NCBI GenBank assembly: GCA_009917545.1 | Contig: QZDW01000008.1 | Location: 1-64,000, forward strand | Source of the DNA: a bacterium 1XD42-76 | GTDB lineage: Bacteria; Bacillota; Clostridia; Lachnospirales; Lachnospiraceae | DNA: 64,000 nucleotides | Direction of reading: 5' to 3' | Part shown: piece after piece, positions 7,815 to 15,404 of the stretch | Layout: every line of letters starts with the position of its first letter | Position numbering within the stretch: position 1 is the first letter of the stretch | Notes under the pieces: model-generated | Databases searched by the model: none | The model's input: only the letters and a program-made list of their open reading frames with translations | What the model was told of the DNA's origin: nothing | Made by a program: the position numbers and the translations under genes

Positions 7815-8168
7815 TTAAAGGCGATGAAGGAGCTGGCAGAGTTGGAGGAGGAACGGAGAGAAGAAGAGAGCAGAGAAAAAAGAAACACGATTGAAATGGA
7901 TTCCGGCGGACAGAGTAGAAGAAGGAAAAGGACTGTGGGAAGAACTGTGGGGATGCCTAAAGGCGTGGCAAGCAACGAGATGTGTACATTTTTAATTATT
8001 AATATTTCCTCCCTGCAGCTGATTCCGGTAAATATGATTGCCTATCGAAGTCAGTATGGGAGTGTGAATCCGGCGGCAGTCATTGCACCCGCGATAGCGG
8101 CAACGCTTTTCAGTACGATTGTGGCTGTGGTGTATTGTAAAGTAATGGGGAGAAAACGGGAAGTATAA
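7812..8168 (+). pseudogene. spmA: spmA 3' fragment (spore maturation protein A), interrupted by the element
   Basis: About 118 codons giving the C-terminal half of SpmA, an integral membrane protein needed for normal spore-core dehydration. Diagnostic stretches are GLKAMKELAELEEERR, then VASNEMCTFLIINISS, LQLIPVNMIAYRSQYGSVN and a last helix AIAATLFSTIVAVVY. Full SpmA is close to 190-200 residues, so the N-terminal half including the first membrane segments is missing and should lie beyond the left end of the mobile element. The residual frame could only start at TTG 7800, which belongs to the element. No spmB follows, although spmA and spmB are usually adjacent. If the element excises precisely, the gene could be restored. 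Confidence 0.85.
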
Positions 8169-8622
8169 AACATTTTATTACAAATTATTTGAAAGCTGTC
8201 AGGGCTATATGTGTTTCTTGAAGGCTATGATTCGTGTAGGTATGGGATTATCGTTAAATAGAGAAATGTATATAGCTATTTTTGAAAAAAGAATAAAGGC
8301 TTATAAGAAGTTATAAGACGATTTCCGTCTATAAAATCAATAAAAAATACAAAATAAGCAAAAGTAATTGAAAAAAGAAACACTTGTGCTAAAATGAAAC
8401 CTGTGGGGGCAGAGAATTATTGCGGACATTGTGAAGCTGTCCTCACTGAAAGATTTCTAATATAAAAAATGTTAGAACCGGGCAAACTATTATACCAAAT
8501 ACCTGACAGAAGCATCTGACATATAAAACAGCAGAAGTACTGGTATTGATACATGATACGATTAGATGCCGTCGCATAGACAATAGCAAGTGTATAGCAG
8601 ATTTTAGAGAACAGGAAAAAAG
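8169..8622. other. AT-rich intergenic stretch without a gene
   Basis: No open frame with a ribosome-binding site or recognisable protein. A promoter-like TTGAAA (8368-8373), 16-base spacer, TAAAAT (8390-8395) is present with no intact gene downstream. It may once have served the broken regulator that begins in the following segment. Confidence 0.5.
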
Positions 8623-9433
8623 GTAGCAAAATATGCAGGAAAAGATAAGGTAGATTTGAAAGAGAACGAAGAATACGGATATTGTTCCCTGGTGAAAGCG
8701 ACGAATGCTGTTCTGGAAAAGATGAAAATCGAAAATATAACGAAAGCGAAAGTAACCTTCATGCGCCCACAGGTGATCGCATCATCGTGAATGAAAGTAG
8801 TCCAGGCGCATTTGGCATCCCTGAATGTATGCCGCCTGTCGGCGGCGGACTTTCAAAGTAACCAGTACGAAGCGGATCGAAAAAAATCTGGTAGAATCAG
8901 TTCCGATGAGATAGGCATTAATCAATGCGATTGTTCACAATGATTTTTCACGGGAAATTCCGCCGGTATTCGAAATTTTTAGTGACAGGATGGAATTTAC
9001 ATCGTATGGCGGTTTAATCCAGGGACAGAGTTTAGAAGAGTTTTTCAGTTGCAGCAGTATGCCCAGAAACAGGGAATTGATGAGAGTATTTAAAGATGTT
9101 GGGCTGGTTGAGCAGCTTGGTTCTGGGATGAGCCGCATTTTAGACGCTTATGATAGAACTGTTTTTGAAATATCAGAGCACTTTATAAAAGTTATTTTTC
9201 CATTTTCATGGATTGATGAAAAGAAAGACTGTGCCACAAAAGACTTAAATGGCGATGATATAAAAGTTCTTTTAGTACTGGAAAAGGAACCAGGGATTAC
9301 AGCGAAAAAGATAAGCGAGAAGCTGGGATTTAGCACCAGAAAAATCAGTCGTATTATCAAAAAACTTCGGGAATCAGAAAAAATCAGCCGTATCGGCTCT
9401 GACAGAAAAGGATATTGGAAAATCAACAAATAA
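8623..9433 (+). pseudogene. Broken AlbA/COG2865-type transcriptional regulator (ATP-binding C-terminal part)
   Basis: Three lesions break this gene. The N-terminal AlbA domain is absent: coding-like sequence begins around 8623 (reads VAKYAGKDKVDLKENEE, then YGYCSLVKATNAVLEKMKIE). At 8757 a 106-bp repeat interrupts the frame after KAKVT; reading resumes after the repeat as TSTKRIEKNLVESVPMR. A TAG then replaces the expected Glu codon before ALINAIVHNDFSRE. The rest is intact to 9433: FEIFSDRMEFTSYGGLI, LVEQLGSGMSRILDAYD and a C-terminal helix-turn-helix (GITAKKISEKLGFSTRKISR). This is the layout of COG2865 regulators (AlbA_2, HATPase_c_4, winged helix). An ATG at 8990 opens a 147-codon frame for the last part, but that would be only a fragment. 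Confidence 0.85.
8757..8862 (+). repeat. Dispersed hairpin repeat, copy A (inserted in the regulator pseudogene)
   Basis: One full unit beginning TTCATGCGCCCACAGG and ending TTTCAAAGTAAC. Stem 1 pairs TGCGCC with GGCGCA; stem 2 is GCCGCC-TGTC-GGCGGC. The host gene reads AAAGTAACC both before (8749-8757) and after (8855-8863) the unit, a 106-bp offset. Removing one offset restores the protein frame across the site, showing directly that this is an insertion. Confidence 0.85.
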
Positions 9434-9571
9434 ATGACAGAAACTGATATTTTTTATAACATGACATATAGATGTCGTGGTTATTCTGGTAGACTGGTTC
9501 CAGAGGTGGAAAACAGACGGCAGAAACCGCCAAACAACAAGGAATTCCACCCAGAAAGGAATACAGTCGGT

Positions 9572-10033
9572 ATGAAATATGAGATCGTTTATTTGGAAGA
9601 AAAAACAGCAGTGGGAATCTCCGCACGTACAAACAACACGGATCCGGATATGGGAGCTGTCATTGGAGGGCTCTGGAAACGCTTTTACAGTGAGGGAATC
9701 TATGCCCGGATTCCTGACAAGGTAAACGCAAAAGCACTCGGAATCTATACCGATTATGCAGGGGATGAGAAGTCTGACTATACGACAGTAGTAGCCTGCG
9801 AGACGTCAGCCGAGCCTGACGGGAAAGAGTTCTGTATCTGCAAAATTCCGGCAGGCCCCTATGCCAAATTCGTAATTCACGGCGATATGGTACAGGCTGT
9901 TGGTGCGGCCTGGCAGGAAATCTGGCAGATGAATCTGCCGCGGACCTTCCAGTGTGATTTTGAAGAGTACCAGGATGAGAGCATGGATCATGCTGAAATT
10001 CACATCTATGTTGGCCTGAAAGCCGGGGAGTAA
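9572..10033 (+). CDS. GyrI-like/AraC effector-binding domain protein
   Basis: 153 residues from ATG 9572 (AGAAAGGA at 9553-9560). It is a stand-alone effector-binding domain of the GyrI/BmrR/Cass2 fold: N-terminal YEIVYLEEKTAVGISART, then DMGAVIGGLWKRFYSEGI, the acidic LGIYTDYAGDEKSDYTTVVAC strand pair, and a C-terminal repeat of the same half-fold (CKIPAGPYAKFVIHGD, VGAAWQEIWQ, FEEYQDESMDHAEIHIYVGL). Such domains bind small, often cationic, ligands; free-standing ones act as drug-binding or gyrase-protecting proteins. The long in-frame extension upstream to 9434 has no ribosome-binding site and is unlikely. It ends before a terminator-like hairpin and stands alone. Confidence 0.85.
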   Translation: MKYEIVYLEEKTAVGISARTNNTDPDMGAVIGGLWKRFYSEGIYARIPDKVNAKALGIYTDYAGDEKSDYTTVVACETSAEPDGKEFCICKIPAGPYAKFVIHGDMVQAVGAAWQEIWQMNLPRTFQCDFEEYQDESMDHAEIHIYVGLKAGE

Positions 10034-10128
10034 TCTGGCTGGTATCTTGTACAGTTCTCTGCTCTGCACGTGAAAGATGATGGCATTTGAGGTACGGTTC
10101 TGCGGGATTTCTTTGGGGCTGTAAAAAT

Positions 10129-10180
10129 ACTCCTTTTTGGCAGGAATTTCCATATCAGAGGTTTCCGCCAAAAAGGAGTT
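10129..10180. terminator. Imperfect hairpin between convergent genes
   Basis: ACTCCTTTTTGGC (10129-10141) pairs with GCCAAAAAGGAGT (10167-10179), with a further palindromic AGGAATTTCC/GGTTTCC inside the loop. It lies between the GyrI-like gene and the convergent membrane-protein gene; no long T-run follows on either strand. Confidence 0.5.
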
Positions 10181-10194
10181 GTGATTCTATGTCT

Positions 10195-11253
10195 CTATTC
10201 TTTGCCCGCCGCATTCCGATACTTTAAATCCAAAAACGCCTCCCTGTCATTTTGCAGCATATATCCATACTCAGCACTGTTCCCAACAACCACGTGCGCA
10301 AATTGATTATATTTTTCCATAACCTGGGTACATTTCTTTTCAGAGGATAAAGACACCTGCCGCTCACTGCCATCAATCAGGCTCCACCATACATAGAAAT
10401 TAACACTTTTACCACTGCGGACAGCTCCGCTGTGAACCCAGATTAACTGGTTATTGTCAAAAAGCAGGTACTGCATATTTGGTCCCATCTTAGGGCTGAA
10501 GGTCCATCGTTTTCCCACCCATACCTTATTGACTTCTTGGGCAGCTGCAAAATCGCTCTCCAGCTGTTCCATCGTCACATCCGGATTCTGGGCCAGATAC
10601 TGGTCAATCAGCCGTTTCGCGGAATTGTCTAAGGTCTTATAAAGAATGAAGGAAGCAATCAGGAGAAGAAATACCCCGATAGCTGACAGCCCATAGATAT
10701 TGGTCTTTGTTTCCCCGTAGACACTTCCATCGCGGATATGGTACACTACGTCCCCGACCGGGAGATCATAGGACCGGGCCATCTGTTTAAAATACCGCAG
10801 TTCTTCCCCTTCCAGCACTTCCAGGGAGCCAGACACTGGCACGCCTCCGTCCGGTATATCGGTTTCTGTCTGTATGGAATCGAAAAATGTGTCAGACTGC
10901 TCCATCATTTCATTAAAGCGCTTTACCGGAACTTCGATGGAAAGGCAGATCCCTCTGTCTTTATCAATTACCAGCCAGGAAGAACGGTGTTTTTTAGTCC
11001 CTGTGGACACGCCGTTGATTTTGGTGGTTTTGGTAGTTTCCATATATTCGTCAACAGGATATGTTACATTCCACGACACATAGGTTCCTTCGACCTCCTC
11101 CAGTTCGTCTTCGGCTGTCAGAGGCTGTGCCCCTTTGATCAGAGCCATCAGCCCCGGCACGTTTTTCCAGAACAAAAAGCCGCCCAGAGCCAGACAAAAC
11201 AAAAAAATCCAAAAGCTGTCCATGATTCGTCCCATTCGTAATTTTTTTAGCAA
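10195..11253 (-). CDS. Membrane protein, DUF6709-like, paralog 1
   Basis: 352 residues from a TTG start at 11253 preceded by AAGGAG. A first membrane helix lies near residues 12-35 (FWIFLFCLALGGFLFW) and a second near 195-220 (YGLSAIGVFLLLIASFILY). Between them is an extracytoplasmic domain with EVEGTYVSWNVTYPVDEYM and SWLVIDKDRGICLSIEV; after helix 2 is a cytoplasmic domain that ends KYRNAAGKE. The same order (GxY-V-W-x-V-xYPV, a 'VI-DxxR' strand, helix, soluble tail) appears in the next gene on the same strand, so the two are paralogs of the uncharacterised DUF6709-like family. They form an operon with 92 bp between them. Function unknown; a membrane sensor or anti-sigma-like role cannot be told from sequence. 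Confidence 0.65.
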   Translation of the reverse strand: MLKKLRMGRIMDSFWIFLFCLALGGFLFWKNVPGLMALIKGAQPLTAEDELEEVEGTYVSWNVTYPVDEYMETTKTTKINGVSTGTKKHRSSWLVIDKDRGICLSIEVPVKRFNEMMEQSDTFFDSIQTETDIPDGGVPVSGSLEVLEGEELRYFKQMARSYDLPVGDVVYHIRDGSVYGETKTNIYGLSAIGVFLLLIASFILYKTLDNSAKRLIDQYLAQNPDVTMEQLESDFAAAQEVNKVWVGKRWTFSPKMGPNMQYLLFDNNQLIWVHSGAVRSGKSVNFYVWWSLIDGSERQVSLSSEKKCTQVMEKYNQFAHVVVGNSAEYGYMLQNDREAFLDLKYRNAAGKE

Positions 11254-11345
11254 TGTTCTCTCCTTTTCCTTTCCCCTGCCGTCTGAACGGAGCCGGAACC
11301 CCTTTCGTCGGCCCTCACTCAGACAGACTGAATATCGCTGATGTT

Positions 11346-12701
11346 CTATTTTATGACGTCTGCTGCCCGCTCTCCCAGACGTTTACGTGCCAGCGTCATA
11401 AAATGTCCTGCCGCCTGTTCGGTATCAAAATGGATGGCTGCATCAACCCCTTTTTTCTTTCCGGAATCCATGTAATTGATCTGTACCACATAATAGGTAT
11501 AGTTCATCCTGACCTTACCGCTGCGAATCTGGCCTGACATGGTTTCAGATGTCATTTTACCAATTCTGTCAGCATCCACCACAGATACGATGCCTTTTCC
11601 AGTAAGAACCATCCAGTAATGTTCTCCCACGATCCCGTATCGGATATCCTCCTTGCCGCTCTCCAGGACAGACCATTCTTCTGGGGTGTCCAGGAGCTCT
11701 CTGGCCACCCGGTCCTGCTCTGCCTGCCCGGGAAGCGCCCGCTCCAGACCTTTTCTGCATCGTTTCAGGACCTTATCAGGGTTAAAGGTAGTTCCGGCAG
11801 TTGCAGCCAGAGTCACTGCGGACAGCTCTCCGACCAGAATTCCAATGGGGAGATGGCGGGTCATTACCTCCTGCATGGAGTATCCTACAAAAAGTCCAAG
11901 GGCAACCAGTGCAGCTATGGCTCCAGCCATAAAGAGAATCGCCATCCCGTTTTGACGGGCCCTTCCTTTTTCGCACCAGGAGGTAATCCAGGAACGCTGA
12001 TTTTCTAAAAGCTGCCCTGCTGCGCTGCCGGCCAGGCTGCCTTCTGCAGACGCCGTACTCTTCTTTGCCAGGAGCATCAGACAGATGAGAAACATTAGAA
12101 TACTCATTCCTGCTGCTACGGCGCACAGCCATAGATCCGGAACGGGGATTCCCTCCACGGCCTTGTCTATCAGCACATACCAGCCTGTCTGCAAAGAGGC
12201 CAGCTCGTTCATCTCGTCTGTACTATAGGAATCCTCATCTGCCAGAGCCTCCCCGATCTGGCGGAGTGCGGCGGGATCCTCTACAGGAATAAGGGAGCCT
12301 GCCACCTCTACAGGGCGTTCCTCAGAGGCCTGTCTGTCCCCCCAGCTGTCTTTCAGCTCCTGAGACCGGTTTACAGCCTGCATTAACTGATTCAAAGTCC
12401 CTTTGCGCTGCTCTGAAACGACGAGCTTAAAAAATGCCTGCCGCTCTTGGTCATAGATGACATATGCCATTTTGCTGACCCGGTCCTTGTCACCGGAATA
12501 ATATTCTTCAACAAAAGAAGCGACCGGATGGGCCACGCTGTATGTAATATACTGACCTTCCATCTGCTCCAGGGAAACGCCGTCCGCTGCAGGCATCGGC
12601 CCTGACAGCAGACTTAAAAACTGCCTTCCCGTCAAAACACAAAAAAACACGGCCACCGCGAGGGCAAATATGGCCATTCCGAGGTAAATCTGTCTTTTCA
12701 T
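11346..12701 (-). CDS. Membrane protein, DUF6709-like, paralog 2
   Basis: 451 residues from ATG 12701 with GGAG 9 bases upstream. Helix 1 is near residues 6-25 (AIFALAVAVFFCVLTG). The outer domain has LEQMEGQYITYSVAHPV and AYVIYDQERQAFFKLVV, matching the first-domain pattern of the downstream paralog. A second helix lies near 190-212 (LWLCAVAAGMSILMFLICL), and two more near 250-305 (ILFMAGAIAALVALGLFVG and a 'GELSAVTLAATAGTTF' segment), which the paralog lacks. The C-terminal cytoplasmic domain has YGIVGEHYWMVLTGKGIV and ends ERAADVIK. It is first in a two-gene operon. No enzyme motif is visible; function unknown. Confidence 0.65.
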   Translation of the reverse strand: MKRQIYLGMAIFALAVAVFFCVLTGRQFLSLLSGPMPAADGVSLEQMEGQYITYSVAHPVASFVEEYYSGDKDRVSKMAYVIYDQERQAFFKLVVSEQRKGTLNQLMQAVNRSQELKDSWGDRQASEERPVEVAGSLIPVEDPAALRQIGEALADEDSYSTDEMNELASLQTGWYVLIDKAVEGIPVPDLWLCAVAAGMSILMFLICLMLLAKKSTASAEGSLAGSAAGQLLENQRSWITSWCEKGRARQNGMAILFMAGAIAALVALGLFVGYSMQEVMTRHLPIGILVGELSAVTLAATAGTTFNPDKVLKRCRKGLERALPGQAEQDRVARELLDTPEEWSVLESGKEDIRYGIVGEHYWMVLTGKGIVSVVDADRIGKMTSETMSGQIRSGKVRMNYTYYVVQINYMDSGKKKGVDAAIHFDTEQAAGHFMTLARKRLGERAADVIK

Positions 12702-13043
12702 CTCTTATCTCCTACCTTTTCTCCTTTTTGAGACTGCAAATTCCTGTGACGATTCAGCAAGTCTGCACACTCGCAGCACCAGCCGTATACCCGGCATACA
12801 AAAAGCGCATCGCCGTAAGCAGATCTTCGTTGATTTCTGCCTGTGCCAGCCAGGTACAGAACCGTTCTGAATTTTTTATAAACACCGATTTTGATTATAC
12901 TCTTGTTTGGATTACAAATCAATTCCCAAATGCCAGGTTTTGGCACTGCCATACCGGAGAGGTGTGATTGTCCGGGAGGCGCATGCCTGTCGGAAAGCCG
13001 CCCGTCAGCCGGAGCGCGTGTTCAGACAGGGAGAGCGCGGGCT
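12702..13043. other. Intergenic stretch with a possible minus-strand gene remnant
   Basis: No intact gene. On the minus strand a 43-codon frame starting at a GTG near 12886 reads ERFCTWLAQAEINEDLL, then TAMRFLYAGYTAGAASV, and stops near 12756; it has coding-like composition and may be the tail of a lost gene, which I do not recognise. It would lie just upstream of the DUF6709-like operon. Confidence 0.4.
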
Positions 13044-13961
13044 TTACATTTCAAACATCAGTGCCTTCTGGCTGAGTACCTGGGAGACAATGCGGATGAA
13101 CCCGGCGGCATAACGCGGGAGATGTTCGCGTTTTCGGTAGCAGGCGTAAAAATGCCGGTGATTTTCATAATCTTTTAACGGATAAAAAGCTCCGTTGCGC
13201 AGTACGAAGTCGTCTACATAGATATTTGAACACAGCATGCAGCTCCCTGTCCCCAGCGCCACGCGCCTTGCCACCTCCAGGGAATCTGTTTCCAAAAGGA
13301 TTTTCGGCGTCAGCCCATAGCGCGCAAACAAGGTATCTTGTACGACACGGGCGCTGTGGCCTTTTCTGAGGCTTACGAATGTTTCCTCTTTAGCTATGTC
13401 GAGTGTGAGGGAGGTGCCGCCAGGATAGTGCGAGGTGAGGCCGGAATTTTTGCCGGCCAGAATGCCGATGACCTCCCGGTCGATGAGCTCATAGGTCAGA
13501 TGTGAGCTGACAGACTCCAATGCCGCCAGAGTCAGATCCACCTCGCCCGTGCGTACGAGCTCCTCCAACTGGGCGCTGCCCCGCTCAGTGAGCTCTAATG
13601 TCACCTTGGGATACTGTGCGGTAAACCAGGGCATAGCCAGAGGAAGGATCTGGGAGGCGCGCTGGACGCTGATGCCTAAACGCAGGCGTCCGCTGTTTTC
13701 CTCCTTGATTTCCTGAATCTCGTTTTCCAGCCGTTCATTGGCTGCCAGAACGATCTGCGCCGCTTCCAGATACCGCTCCCCTGCCAGCGTAGGCCGGAAA
13801 GGTGATACGCTGCGGTCAAAAAGAGCCACGCCGAGGTCCGTCTCGACTTGACGGAGCATCTGGCTTAGGGAAGGCTGGCTGATATACAGCTTTTTGGCAG
13901 CTCCTGTGATGCTGCCCTCGCGGGCAATGGTACAGATATAACGGGCCTGTTTCTGATTCAT
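13044..13961 (-). CDS. LysR-family regulator, divergent from citrate lyase
   Basis: 305 residues from ATG 13961, chosen because GGGGGAA precedes it and LysR proteins start right at the helix-turn-helix. N-terminal HTH: QARYICTIAREGSITGAAKKLYISQ, then PSLSQMLRQVETDLGVALFDR. The C-terminal periplasmic-binding-like effector domain covers about 90-300. Divergent placement next to citDEF with a 230-bp shared region containing ATAGG-N6-CCTAT is the classic LysR arrangement, so it likely activates citrate lyase expression in response to citrate or a related ligand (inference). Clostridial citrate operons are often controlled by LysR proteins of the CitR type. Confidence 0.88.
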   Translation of the reverse strand: MNQKQARYICTIAREGSITGAAKKLYISQPSLSQMLRQVETDLGVALFDRSVSPFRPTLAGERYLEAAQIVLAANERLENEIQEIKEENSGRLRLGISVQRASQILPLAMPWFTAQYPKVTLELTERGSAQLEELVRTGEVDLTLAALESVSSHLTYELIDREVIGILAGKNSGLTSHYPGGTSLTLDIAKEETFVSLRKGHSARVVQDTLFARYGLTPKILLETDSLEVARRVALGTGSCMLCSNIYVDDFVLRNGAFYPLKDYENHRHFYACYRKREHLPRYAAGFIRIVSQVLSQKALMFEM

Positions 13962-14024
13962 GAGACGTTCCCCCTGTGCCAAAGCATTGCGGCGTGCAGC
14001 CATCCCGCCCACCTTAGCACTAAT

Positions 14025-14052
14025 ATAGTATTTATTCTATATATACTATAAT
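14025..14052. promoter_or_regulatory. AT-rich palindrome upstream of the LysR gene
   Basis: TATAGTA and TACTATA form an inverted repeat with a short AT-rich centre, about 70 bp upstream of the LysR start and inside the divergent region. It fits either an autoregulatory operator or a promoter for the regulator. Confidence 0.4.
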
Positions 14053-14088
14053 ATAAAATAAATAATTATCAAGATAAAAAGCAATATC

Positions 14089-14104
14089 ATAGGATAAAAC
14101 CTAT
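14089..14104. promoter_or_regulatory. Candidate LysR operator upstream of citD
   Basis: ATAGG (14089-14093), 6 bases, CCTAT (14100-14104): a perfect dyad of the T-N11-A class bound by LysR proteins, centred about 30 bp upstream of the -35 box of the citD promoter, where activators of this family usually bind. Confidence 0.6.
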
Positions 14105-14126
14105 AAAGTTGTAACTAAATATGTAT

Positions 14127-14155
14127 TTGTTACTTATGATTTCCTGTGGTAATAT
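14127..14155 (+). promoter_or_regulatory. citDEF promoter
   Basis: TTGTTA (14127-14132), 17-base spacer, TAATAT (14150-14155), about 35 bp upstream of the citD start. The spacing is ideal for the vegetative sigma factor. Confidence 0.65.
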
Positions 14156-14190
14156 ATCCATAAAGAAATGTTTACGAGGAGGCACAGAAT

Positions 14191-14493
14191 ATGGAAATCC
14201 TGAAACCAGCCGTCGCGGGAACTCTGGAATCCAGTGATGCACAGGTAACGGTAGAGCCTGGCAGCCAGGGAATCGAACTTGCGCTGACCAGCAGTGTGAT
14301 GAATCAGTACGGACGCCAGATCAAGGCCACTGTGCTGGAAACCTTAAAACGCCTGGATGTGAGTAATGCAAAAGTGACAGTGATTGATAAAGGCGCTCTG
14401 GACTGCACGTTGAAAGCGCGCGTGGAATGTGCCGTATTCCGTTCCTGCGGGGCATCCGGAGGCAACATCCCCTGGGGAGGTGCGGTTAGATGA
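14191..14493 (+). CDS. citD: Citrate lyase acyl carrier protein (gamma subunit)
   Basis: 100 residues, usual CitD length. Opens with AVAGTLESSDAQVTVEP; the Ser in the ESSD motif (residue 14) is the attachment site of the triphosphoribosyl-dephospho-CoA arm that carries the acetyl group during citrate cleavage. ATG 14191 follows GAGGAGG. The stop overlaps citE by 4 bp (ATGA arrangement), so the genes are translationally coupled. CitD, CitE and CitF form the citrate lyase complex, which splits citrate to acetate and oxaloacetate in fermenting anaerobes. The genes that make and load the prosthetic group (citX, citG) and the acetyl-ligase citC are not in the window. Confidence 0.95.
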   Translation: MEILKPAVAGTLESSDAQVTVEPGSQGIELALTSSVMNQYGRQIKATVLETLKRLDVSNAKVTVIDKGALDCTLKARVECAVFRSCGASGGNIPWGGAVR

Positions 14494-15404
14494 TTCCGAG
14501 ACCAAGACCTGAACGGTTCCGGCTCCGCCGGACTATGATGTTTATGAACGCCCAGAAGCCAGGACTTATCAAGGATGCGTACATCTACGGCTGTGACAGC
14601 ATTATGCTGGATCTCGAGGACGCTGTGGCGGAAAACCAGAAAGACGCCGCCCGTTTTTCCCTGTACCATGCGTTAAAAACGATTGACTACGGAGACACGG
14701 AAGTGATCGTCCGTATCAACGGCCTCGATACACCACACTGGCAGGAGGACATCCGCGTGTGCGTGGCAGGGGGAGCCGACGGCATCCGTATTGCCAAATG
14801 TGAGAGTGCACAGGATGTGCTGACAGTGGAACAGGCCGTGGAGACAGCGGAAGAGGAATTTGCAGTCGAAAAGGGCCGCACACTTCTGATGGCTGCGTTG
14901 GAAAGCCCCAAAGGGATTCTGAATGCGTATGAGATCTGCTCGGCTTCTGAGAGAATGTTTGGCGTAGCCATTTCCGGAGGTGATTTCCGTAAATGCATGC
15001 AGACGACTCCGCAGCGCGGCGGGGTCGACATGCTGGCTGCCAGAGGGCAGATGCTTTTGGCGGCCCGGGCGGCAGGCATCCAGTGCTTTGACACTGTATT
15101 CACGGATCTCGACGACGAGGAGGGCTTCCAGGCTGAGGTGCTGCAGAATAAGGCGATGGGCTTTGACGGTAAGAGCCTGATTAACCCCAGGCAGATCCGC
15201 TTTGTCCATCAGGTATTTGCGCCTACAGAGAAAGAGATCATACAGGCAGAAAAGATTCTTTTGGCCTACCGGGAGCAGTCGGCGGCCGGAGTAGGTGTAT
15301 TTACTGTGGACGGGAAAATGATTGATATCGCTTTTATTCCCGGAGCAAAACGCACGATTCAGCTGGCAAAGGCCTGCGGCATGTATGAGGAGGGAGCGTT
15401 GTAA
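14490..15404 (+). CDS. citE: Citrate lyase beta subunit (citryl-CoA lyase)
   Basis: 304 residues; HpcH/HpaI-aldolase fold. Diagnostic segments are RTMMFMNAQKPGLIKDAYIY, DSIMLDLEDAVAENQKDAAR (catalytic Glu/Asp cluster), EVIVRINGLDT, LMAALESPKGILNAYEI (metal-binding Glu) and GKSLINPRQIRFVHQVF near the C-terminus. CitE cleaves the citryl-carrier thioester to acetyl-carrier and oxaloacetate. It overlaps citD by 4 bp upstream and shares one base with citF (stop TAATG). No residue loss is seen, so the enzyme looks functional. Confidence 0.96.
   Translation: MIPRPRPERFRLRRTMMFMNAQKPGLIKDAYIYGCDSIMLDLEDAVAENQKDAARFSLYHALKTIDYGDTEVIVRINGLDTPHWQEDIRVCVAGGADGIRIAKCESAQDVLTVEQAVETAEEEFAVEKGRTLLMAALESPKGILNAYEICSASERMFGVAISGGDFRKCMQTTPQRGGVDMLAARGQMLLAARAAGIQCFDTVFTDLDDEEGFQAEVLQNKAMGFDGKSLINPRQIRFVHQVFAPTEKEIIQAEKILLAYREQSAAGVGVFTVDGKMIDIAFIPGAKRTIQLAKACGMYEEGAL

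Noticed and set aside
8169-8622. spmB downstream of the spmA fragment
   Set aside because: No frame in this stretch resembles SpmB, so its usual partner is not here.
10738-11241. A 167-codon plus-strand frame opposite DUF6709-like paralog 1
   Set aside because: It is antisense to a well-supported gene, has no ribosome-binding site and reads as a composition artefact.
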